A DNA stretch of 6,129 nt, from the NCBI GenBank assembly GCA_002482405.1, contig DLFX01000150.1, forward strand, positions 1 to 6,129, in the 5' to 3' direction. The position numbers were made by a program, and so were the translations under genes. How positions within the stretch are numbered: position 1 is the first letter of the stretch; each line of letters opens with the position of its first letter. This document shows positions 1-4,044 of this stretch, piece by piece. The stretch is from Firmicutes bacterium UBA7709. Its GTDB lineage: Bacteria > Bacillota_A > Clostridia > Peptostreptococcales > Anaerovoracaceae. The notes beneath the pieces were generated by a model. The model worked only from the letters and a program-made list of their open reading frames with translations, was not told the origin of the DNA and ran no database searches.

Positions 1-1515
1 ATGAAGCAGACCATCGGCGGGTATACGGTGGCGGCCAACAAGAGGGTGGAAATCGGCGAGCGGCTGAAATACATGCCTATGGGCTATTTTAACGACAACA
101 GCCTGGGCGATATCACCTCGGTGACCACCAACACCGCTGAAAACCTTCAGGACGTGGCTACCCGGGTGATCATGCTTACCACCCAGGGGCTTTTGACTAC
201 TGTCATGTTCACTTTGGCAATCCTGCTGTACGACTGGCGCATCGGTCTGCTGCTCATCGCGGGCATTGCCGCTTTTTTCGGAATTAACACCCTCCTGCAG
301 GGAAAGTCCCGAAAAGTATCTCCCGTGAAAACGGCCTCCGACGCCCGGCTGGTGGAAGCCGTCCTTGAATATGTGCAGGGTATCGGGGTGGTGCGCTCCT
401 ACAATCTGGACCAGGAGGCCAACAAGACCGTTGACCGGGCCATTAAGGAAAACGAGGAAATCAACGTACGGCTGGAGAAGACCTTTGTGCCGTACACCTG
501 CGTTCAAAGCCTGGTGCTGAAACTGTTCAGCATCGTCATGATCTTTCTCTCGGCAGCGCTTTATATAAGCGGCTCCATGGAGCTCGTGGGCTGCCTGCTG
601 CTGGTCATTTCCTCCTTCATGGTGTACGCGCAGTTGGACACCGCCGGGAATTACAGCTCCCTTCTGCGGGTGCTGGATCTCTCCATGGACAGGATCAACA
701 AGGTGTTTGAGTCCCCGGTCATGGACGCCGGCGGCAGAGATATAACGCCCGAATCCTGCGACATCAAAGGAGAAAACGTAACCTTCCGGTACGAAAACAA
801 AAAGGTCATCGACAACGTTTCCTTTGAAATCCCCCAGGGAACTACCACCGCTATCGTGGGGCCGTCGGGAGGCGGCAAAACCACCCTCACCAGCCTCGTG
901 GCCCGTTTCTGGGACGTGGAGAGCGGACGTATCACCCTTGGCGGCGCCGACGTGCGGGAATACACCCTGGACAGCCTGCTGGCAAACTTCAGCATGGTGT
1001 TTCAGAACGTCTATCTTTTTAACGACACCATCGCCAACAATATCAAATTCGGAAAGCCCGACGCTTCTATGGATGAAGTTATGGCCGCTGCGAAAAAGGC
1101 CTGCTGCCACGACTTTATCAGCGCTCTTCCCGATGGGTATGACACGATGATAGGCGAGGGTGGCGCGACTATTTCCGGCGGTGAAAAGCAGCGCATATCC
1201 ATTGCGAGGGCTCTGCTCAAGGACGCCCCGATAATCATTCTGGACGAGGCCACCGCCAACGTGGACCCCGAAAACGAAGCGCTTTTACAGGAGGCCATCG
1301 CTGAACTCACCCAGGGGAAGACAATTATCATGATTGCGCACCGGCTCAAGACAGTGCAGAACGCCGGCCAGATTTTAGTCCTTGACCAGGGAAAAATCAT
1401 TCAGCGCGGAACTCACCGGGAGCTCATGAAAGCAGGCGGGCTTTATGCGGACTTTATCAGTATGCGCGAAAAATCCATCGGCTGGAAGCTGGGAGGACGA
1501 GCGGCGGCAGAATAA
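1..1515 (+). CDS. ABC transporter, fused permease/ATPase half-transporter (5'-truncated)
   Basis: This is a half-size ABC transporter with a membrane domain followed by an ATPase domain, probably acting as a heterodimer in the cytoplasmic membrane. The ATPase motifs are complete: Walker A GPSGGGKTT (287-295), Q-loop Gln335, signature ISGGEKQR (391-398), Walker B IIILDEATA (411-419), D-loop around 420-422 and switch His447. Hydrophobic stretches near 57-78, 80-99, 165-190 and 193-212 fit the last four of six helices. The first residues resemble the cytoplasmic loop between helices 2 and 3. About 75-85 residues (helices 1 and 2) are therefore missing, and the ATG at base 1 is probably an internal methionine cut by the window edge. 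The ISGGE and NVDPE variants are typical of the YbtPQ/IrtAB-like group, which imports iron-siderophore complexes despite its exporter fold. That substrate is inference, supported by the feo and flavodoxin neighbours; drug or peptide export is possible. A partner half-transporter is expected upstream. Confidence 0.9.
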   Translation: MKQTIGGYTVAANKRVEIGERLKYMPMGYFNDNSLGDITSVTTNTAENLQDVATRVIMLTTQGLLTTVMFTLAILLYDWRIGLLLIAGIAAFFGINTLLQGKSRKVSPVKTASDARLVEAVLEYVQGIGVVRSYNLDQEANKTVDRAIKENEEINVRLEKTFVPYTCVQSLVLKLFSIVMIFLSAALYISGSMELVGCLLLVISSFMVYAQLDTAGNYSSLLRVLDLSMDRINKVFESPVMDAGGRDITPESCDIKGENVTFRYENKKVIDNVSFEIPQGTTTAIVGPSGGGKTTLTSLVARFWDVESGRITLGGADVREYTLDSLLANFSMVFQNVYLFNDTIANNIKFGKPDASMDEVMAAAKKACCHDFISALPDGYDTMIGEGGATISGGEKQRISIARALLKDAPIIILDEATANVDPENEALLQEAIAELTQGKTIIMIAHRLKTVQNAGQILVLDQGKIIQRGTHRELMKAGGLYADFISMREKSIGWKLGGRAAAE

Positions 1516-1536
1516 AATTTTGATGAAAATATTGGC

Positions 1537-1576
1537 GGCCGGGCAAAGAAGGCAAATAGGTGTTGACAGCCCGGCC
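1537..1576. repeat. GC-rich inverted repeat after the ABC gene, bracketing the -35 box
   Basis: GGCCGGGC (1537-1544) and GCCCGGCC (1569-1576) are perfect 8-bp arms around a 24-nt loop. The repeat lies 21 nt after the stop codon of the ABC transporter, so it could help end that transcript. It is not followed by a clear T-run, which makes it a poor intrinsic terminator. The right arm lies in the spacer of the next promoter and the loop contains its -35 box. It may act as a partial terminator or insulator, or it may be chance. Confidence 0.35.
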
Positions 1577-1591
1577 CAAAATTGGTATTAT
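1563..1591 (+). promoter_or_regulatory. Sigma-A promoter of the DUF2325-DUF3793-flavodoxin unit
   Basis: TTGACA (1563-1568) is a perfect -35 box. Seventeen bases later TATTAT (1586-1591) matches the -10 consensus at five of six positions. Transcription should start near 1597-1599, giving a leader of about 100 nt before the ATG at 1697. The -10 box is overlapped by the first of two palindromes, the classic arrangement for repression by blocking RNA polymerase. The strength of the boxes suggests high expression once repression is lifted. Confidence 0.85.
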
Positions 1592-1626
1592 GTACATGGT
1601 TAGTTTTAACTAACCATGTACATAAT
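1587..1626. promoter_or_regulatory. Operator palindrome O1 over the -10 box and start site
   Basis: Two perfect 19-bp arms (1587-1605 and 1608-1626) flank a central TT. The core is GGTTAGTTTTAACTAACC (1598-1615). It covers the end of the -10 box and the predicted start site, so a bound protein would exclude RNA polymerase. The half-site GGTTAG/CTAACC equals the inner half-site of the DtxR/IdeR consensus TTAGGTTAGCCTAACCTAA, but here the halves are 6 bp apart instead of 1. A DtxR-family regulator, possibly the one encoded at 3052-3420, is the natural candidate; that assignment is inference. The palindrome could also fold as an RNA hairpin in the leader. Confidence 0.8.
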
Positions 1627-1652
1627 TAGATCAAATGTATATTTTTTTAAGC

Positions 1653-1676
1653 TTTGGTTAGTTTAAACTAACCAAA
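1653..1676. promoter_or_regulatory. Operator palindrome O2 before the DUF2325 gene
   Basis: This is a perfect 24-bp palindrome with 12-bp arms centred between 1664 and 1665, core GGTTAGTTTAAACTAACC (1656-1673). It differs from the O1 core at only one central base, so the same protein should bind both. The centres are 58 bp apart, about five and a half helical turns. O2 lies in the transcribed leader, ending 10 nt before the ribosome binding site, where a bound repressor would act as a roadblock or cooperate with O1. Confidence 0.8.
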
Positions 1677-1696
1677 AATAGGAATCGAGGTGAATT

Positions 1697-1978
1697 ATGA
1701 GCGTAGTTATCATTGGCGGCAACGAGTGTATGGAAGGCAACTATAAGGAGATGTGCAAAAAATACGGATTTGCGGCGAAGGTTTTTACAAAAGAGAGCGG
1801 TTCCATGAAAAAGAAGATAGGGACTCCCGACCTTCTGGTTCTGTTCACAAATACTGTTTCTCATAAGATGGTGTTCGGCGTGGTGCAGGAGGCAAAGCGC
1901 AGCGGCATTCCCATAGCCCGCAGCCATTCCAGCAGCATGGCCGCCCTTGAGAGCATATTGACTCAGCGCACCTGCTAG
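1697..1978 (+). CDS. DUF2325 domain protein
   Basis: This 93-residue protein is almost wholly one DUF2325 domain (as I recognise the family; activity unknown to me). Family-like features are the N-terminal strand VVIIGGNE (3-10), the segment KKIGTPDLLVLFTNTVSHKM (39-58), and the RSHSSS motif (75-80). The alternating hydrophobic strands and helices suggest a small Rossmann-like fold. The protein has no signal peptide or membrane segment, so it should be cytosolic. The Ser/His-rich RSHSSS and the Asn/Thr/Ser/His cluster at 52-56 could form a ligand pocket. GAGGTG (1687-1692), 4 nt before the ATG, supports the start. It is the first gene after the double-operator promoter and lies 18 nt ahead of the DUF3793 gene, so the two are probably co-transcribed. 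A metal-limitation role is inferred from context only. Confidence 0.85.
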   Translation: MSVVIIGGNECMEGNYKEMCKKYGFAAKVFTKESGSMKKKIGTPDLLVLFTNTVSHKMVFGVVQEAKRSGIPIARSHSSSMAALESILTQRTC

Positions 1979-1996
1979 AGAAAGGAAAGCGAAGAT

Positions 1997-2548
1997 ATGC
2001 TGGAAAGATTGCTGATCACGCATTGCTCTCCGACTCTGGCGGGAATTAAAACCGGAAACCTCTTTCAGATATGCTTTGATTCAGAGGATGCTCTCAGGTC
2101 GGAATTGCAGGATCTCAGCCATAAGCTCAACGGCAAGGGGATTCTTTTCGAAGTGCTGCGCATGAAGAACAGGACGGCGTTGATTTTAGCCTATCGTCCC
2201 AAACGCCTGGAACAGGATCTGGCGAAAAGAGATATCGCCTTATTTCTCAGGGATTTCGGATATCTGGAATCCGGATTGGAATGTGCCATATCAAGGCTTA
2301 AGGAGCGAATTGACGCCCAGGCCGGATTTCCTCATGAAATCGGCCTGTTTTTAGGTTACCCTCTTACCGATGTGATCGGATTTATTGAAAACGAAGGGCG
2401 AAACAGCAAGTGTACAGGTTGCTGGAAGGTATACCGGGACGAGGGGGAAGCCATGAAGCTGTTCGACCGGTATAAAAAGTGCAGGGAAGTATATTCTCGG
2501 ATGTTTGCCGCCGGCCGTTCTGTCATGCAGCTTACGGTAGCGGCTTGA
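1997..2548 (+). CDS. DUF3793 family protein
   Basis: This 183-residue soluble protein of unknown activity is recognised as DUF3793. Family-like segments run along its length: HCSPTLAGIKTGNLF (9-23), a middle AYRPKRLEQDLA (65-76), FPHEIGLFLGYPLTDVIGF (111-129), the CTGCWKVY block (139-146), and RYKKCREVY (158-166) with a C-terminal LTVA. The conserved-looking His9-Cys10, Cys139, Cys142 and Cys162 could bind a metal or Fe-S centre or be redox-active; this is inference. Cys26 and Cys96 are also present. AAAGGAAA (1981-1988) is the ribosome binding site, with the ATG 8 nt after it. It lies 18 nt after the DUF2325 gene and 63 nt before the flavodoxin gene. The linkage to a flavodoxin suggests a role in electron transfer or iron economy. 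Confidence 0.85.
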   Translation: MLERLLITHCSPTLAGIKTGNLFQICFDSEDALRSELQDLSHKLNGKGILFEVLRMKNRTALILAYRPKRLEQDLAKRDIALFLRDFGYLESGLECAISRLKERIDAQAGFPHEIGLFLGYPLTDVIGFIENEGRNSKCTGCWKVYRDEGEAMKLFDRYKKCREVYSRMFAAGRSVMQLTVAA

Positions 2549-2572
2549 TTACAAACAAATCTATGCTTTAAT
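2545..2572 (+). promoter_or_regulatory. Possible weak internal promoter for the flavodoxin gene
   Basis: TTGATT (2545-2550), overlapping the DUF3793 stop codon, is 16 bp from TTTAAT (2567-2572). A TG one base ahead of the latter gives an extended -10. It could give the flavodoxin extra or independent expression, since the 63-nt gap is longer than the first gap in the operon. The region is AT-rich, so a chance match is quite possible. No copy of the upstream palindrome is seen here. Confidence 0.3.
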
Positions 2573-2611
2573 TTGAAAACAATATAAAAATAAAGGAAAG
2601 AGGTAATTGTC

Positions 2612-3037
2612 ATGAGTAAAGTTGCGGTTGTTTATTGGAGTGGAACCGGTAATACAAAGAGTATGGCGGCCCGGGTAAAGGAAGGCGCTGAACAGGCAGG
2701 GGCCGAAGCGGCTTTGTATACGCCGTCGGAATTTTCAGCGGATATGATGGACTCTTTTGACGCCATTGCGTTCGGCTGCCCGTCCATGGGGGCGGAGGTT
2801 TTGGAAGAGGTTGAATTCGAACCGATGTTTTCAGACTGCGAAGCAAACCTGAGGGGCAGAAGGATCGCCCTTTTCGGATCCTATGGATGGGGAGACGGCG
2901 AGTGGATGCGGAACTGGGAAGAGACCTGCAGAAAAGCGGGCGCCTATTTGGTCCATGATTGTGTCATCTGCAATGAAGTCCCAGACGCGGAAGCGGATGA
3001 AGCCTGCCGGGCCATGGGAAAAGCGCTGGCACAATAG
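2612..3037 (+). CDS. Flavodoxin (FMN-binding electron carrier)
   Basis: This is a 141-residue short-chain flavodoxin, the usual clostridial length. It is a cytosolic low-potential electron carrier that can replace ferredoxin. The phosphate-binding loop SGTGNT (10-15) follows the first strand VAVVYW. The second FMN loop is GCPSMGAE (55-62), and the third is FGSYGWGDGEW (88-98), with Tyr91, Trp93 or Trp98 available to stack on the flavin. The acidic surface (many Glu and Asp) suits docking to ferredoxin-type partners. AGAGGT (2599-2604), 7 nt before the ATG, supports the start. It is the last gene of the unit controlled by the double operator. Flavodoxins are classically induced by iron starvation, which is the main clue to the role of the unit. 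An internal weak promoter may add expression. Confidence 0.95.
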   Translation: MSKVAVVYWSGTGNTKSMAARVKEGAEQAGAEAALYTPSEFSADMMDSFDAIAFGCPSMGAEVLEEVEFEPMFSDCEANLRGRRIALFGSYGWGDGEWMRNWEETCRKAGAYLVHDCVICNEVPDAEADEACRAMGKALAQ

Positions 3038-3051
3038 CCTCCTCCTTTGGT

Positions 3052-3420
3052 TCATTTGCTTTCCATCAAATGCTTTTTTATCGCATCGAAGCTTTCCGCA
3101 CTGATGACGTGCTCCATACGGCAGGCGTCGTCAACGGCGGTAACACGGTCCACGCCTAAGCGGATCAGCCAGTCGGAGATGATGGTATGCCGCTCGTACA
3201 TAGTTTCGGCGATTTCCTTGCCCTTTTCGGTCAGGGTGATATAACCGTCAGGGTTCATGTGGATATATCCGTTTTCACGCAAATTTTTCATGGCCACGCT
3301 GACGCTGGGCTTTGAATAATCCAGCTCGGAAGCGATATCGATGGATCTTACGGAAGGGTTCTGCTGACTTAAAACCAAAATGGTCTCGAGATACATTTCA
3401 GCGGATTCCTGTATTTTCAA
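3052..3420 (-). CDS. DtxR-family metal-dependent repressor (two-domain, MntR length)
   Basis: This is a 122-residue metal-dependent DNA-binding repressor with an N-terminal winged helix (about 1-65; recognition helix near KPSVSVAMKNLRENG, 37-51) and a dimerisation/metal domain (about 66-122). It lacks the C-terminal SH3-like domain of DtxR. By alignment with DtxR, the primary metal ligands are present: Met9 (DtxR Met10), Cys100, Glu103 and His104. Met at position 9, rather than the Asp8 of manganese-sensing MntR, points to Fe(II) sensing. Of the ancillary site only His78 remains; the counterparts of DtxR Glu83 and His98 are Ser82 and Val96. I chose TTG (3420-3418) over ATG (3429-3427) because AGGAG abuts that ATG with no spacer but is 9 nt from the TTG, and the product then begins MKIQESAE as in relatives. 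It converges on the flavodoxin gene and lies beside the feo genes. Targets are inferred. Confidence 0.9.
   Translation of the reverse strand: MKIQESAEMYLETILVLSQQNPSVRSIDIASELDYSKPSVSVAMKNLRENGYIHMNPDGYITLTEKGKEIAETMYERHTIISDWLIRLGVDRVTAVDDACRMEHVISAESFDAIKKHLMESK
3053..3079 (+). terminator. Probable terminator of the flavodoxin unit
   Basis: CATTTG (3053-3058) and CAAATG (3067-3072) form a 6-bp stem with an 8-nt loop, followed by CTTTTTT (3073-3079). It begins 16 nt after the flavodoxin stop and lies within the last codons of the convergent dtxR-like gene. The T-run is only on the plus-strand side, so it would serve the flavodoxin transcript. The stem is AT-rich, so termination may be partial. 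Confidence 0.55.
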
Positions 3421-3429
3421 AGTAATCAT

Positions 3430-3436
3430 CTCCTTT
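3430..3436 (-). promoter_or_regulatory. Ribosome binding site that selects the TTG start of the dtxR-like gene
   Basis: AAAGGAG lies directly against the ATG at 3429-3427, leaving no spacer, which is too close for initiation. The in-frame TTG at 3420-3418 is 9 nt downstream, a normal distance. The site therefore favours the TTG and a 122-residue product. Confidence 0.7.
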
Positions 3437-3442
3437 GTTTAT

Positions 3443-3448
3443 AGTATA
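3443..3448 (-). promoter_or_regulatory. Possible -10 box of the dtxR-like gene
   Basis: TATACT on the minus strand (3448-3443) is a good -10 box only 6 nt before the ribosome binding site, giving a very short leader. The best -35 at a 16-bp distance is GTGTCG, a poor match, so the promoter would be weak. The GGTTAG palindrome is not found here, so self-regulation through that motif is not indicated. Confidence 0.4.
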
Positions 3449-3521
3449 CCCCTTTATTGCGGAGCGACACGATAATCCTGCTGATTTTAGAATAGCACAG
3501 CGCGCCCCGGAACGCAATCCA

Positions 3522-3572
3522 TGAAAAAGCATAAGGAGCGCATCGAGCCTGCAGCGGCGGGATGCGCTCCTT
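3522..3572 (-). terminator. Rho-independent terminator after the feoB-copZ-like unit
   Basis: Perfect 12-bp arms (3533-3544 and 3561-3572; minus-strand 5' arm AAGGAGCGCATC) enclose a 16-nt loop. On the minus strand the stem is followed by ATGCTTTTT, so the T-run starts about 4 nt after it. It sits 57 nt after the CopZ-like stop codon and separates that unit from the dtxR-like gene. The offset T-run makes it slightly imperfect. On the plus strand it is followed only by a few mixed T and A. Confidence 0.65.
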
Positions 3573-3628
3573 TAAAATATGGCGGTAAAACCATCTTGCA
3601 GAATAGGACAGGCAGACGACGGACAATC

Positions 3629-3838
3629 TCAGAGAACCACCCTGTAGCCCGTGGCGCTGATGGCGTTTACGATCTGCTCCTGCGTAACAGAAGCCTCGTC
3701 AAACTCGATTTCCGCTTCTTTTTTATGCTTGCTGGCTTTGACCTTCCTGATGCCCGGCAGCTTGCGCACGGCGTCTTTAACCGCGATTTCGCAATGGCCG
3801 CAGGTCATCCCCTCAACGCGCAGAGTTATCTTTTCCAT
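3629..3838 (-). CDS. CopZ-like heavy-metal-associated domain protein
   Basis: This 69-residue protein is a single heavy-metal-associated domain. The metal loop GMTCGHC (10-16) supplies Cys13 and Cys16, which in CopZ and Atx1 bind Cu(I) and in relatives Zn or Cd. The rest has the expected ferredoxin-like pattern: a first strand (3-8), a helix after the loop (17-27), strand KVKASKHKKEAEIEFD (33-48), and a second helix and strand ending GYRVVL. Gly64-Tyr65 near the end is typical of bacterial CopZ-like proteins. AAGGAGG (3853-3847), 8 nt before the ATG, is a strong site. No copper ATPase is in the window; it follows feoB and the small membrane protein on the same strand. A soluble metal chaperone or sensor linked to metal uptake is the likely role, but its metal and partner are unknown. 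Confidence 0.92.
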   Translation of the reverse strand: MEKITLRVEGMTCGHCEIAVKDAVRKLPGIRKVKASKHKKEAEIEFDEASVTQEQIVNAISATGYRVVL

Positions 3839-3859
3839 TCTTTACCCCTCCTTAGCTTT

Positions 3860-3899
3860 GCGGCTGCCTGCGGGGTTATTCTTCCGCTATGGCAGCCGC
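3860..3899 (-). repeat. Intergenic stem-loop ahead of the CopZ-like gene
   Basis: Perfect 9-bp arms GCGGCTGCC (minus strand 3899-3891) and GGCAGCCGC (3868-3860) enclose 22 nt, in which a second small GCGG/CCGC pairing is possible. It ends 6 nt before the CopZ-like ribosome binding site, and there is no T-run on the minus strand. It is more likely an mRNA-processing, stabilising or translation-tuning element than a terminator. Confidence 0.5.
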
Positions 3900-3925
3900 T
3901 TCTTGAATATTTAATACCTTTATCT

Positions 3926-4039
3926 TTATTTCCCCTTTTTGAAAAAACCGAAGATGATTCTCACCGCGACGATCAGCAGAACCGCCAGAACGGTTAAAAC
4001 TGCGACGTCGGCTGTTCCAAGTTCCAGATTCGTTGTCAT
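3926..4039 (-). CDS. Small single-helix membrane protein after feoB (37 aa)
   Basis: This short reading frame starts with an ATG 5 nt after the feoB stop codon, so it can be translated by coupling to feoB. It encodes 37 residues: a short N-terminus MTTNLELGTADV, one hydrophobic helix (about 12-33, rich in Val, Leu and Ile, with an Arg near 27), and a basic tail FFKKGK. Size, position and topology resemble the FeoB-associated Cys-rich membrane proteins often found next to feoB, but it has no cysteine. The next frame downstream holds only one (in SGCHSG). It may be a Cys-less relative, a version truncated by a frameshift in the T6/A5/G4 runs near its end, or an unrelated small FeoB partner. The upstream AGGCGG is a weak, distant ribosome binding site, in keeping with coupling. 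Confidence 0.6.
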   Translation of the reverse strand: MTTNLELGTADVAVLTVLAVLLIVAVRIIFGFFKKGK

Positions 4040-4044
4040 GGTGA

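Noticed and set aside
1..3. ATG at base 1 as the true start of the ABC transporter.
   Set aside because: The product would lack the first two membrane helices of a normal half-transporter, and no upstream sequence is available to show a ribosome binding site.
1011..1400. A 129-residue minus-strand open frame opposite the ABC ATPase domain.
   Set aside because: The plus-strand frame carries every ABC motif, so the antisense frame is a composition effect.
1587..1648. O1 hairpin plus the downstream T-run (1642-1648) read as a terminator or attenuator.
   Set aside because: The T-run is 15 or more bases after the stem, and the hairpin overlaps the -10 box and start site, so much of it would not be in the transcript. 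An operator explains it better.
3895..3950. A separate promoter for the CopZ-like gene (TATTAA-like -10 on the minus strand).
   Set aside because: No -35 match lies at an acceptable distance; the AT-rich stretch alone is not enough.
3521..3997. A 158-residue plus-strand open frame opposite the CopZ-like gene.
   Set aside because: It lies over the antisense of the CopZ-like gene, its ribosome binding site and the terminator hairpin, has no ribosome binding site of its own and resembles no family I recognise.
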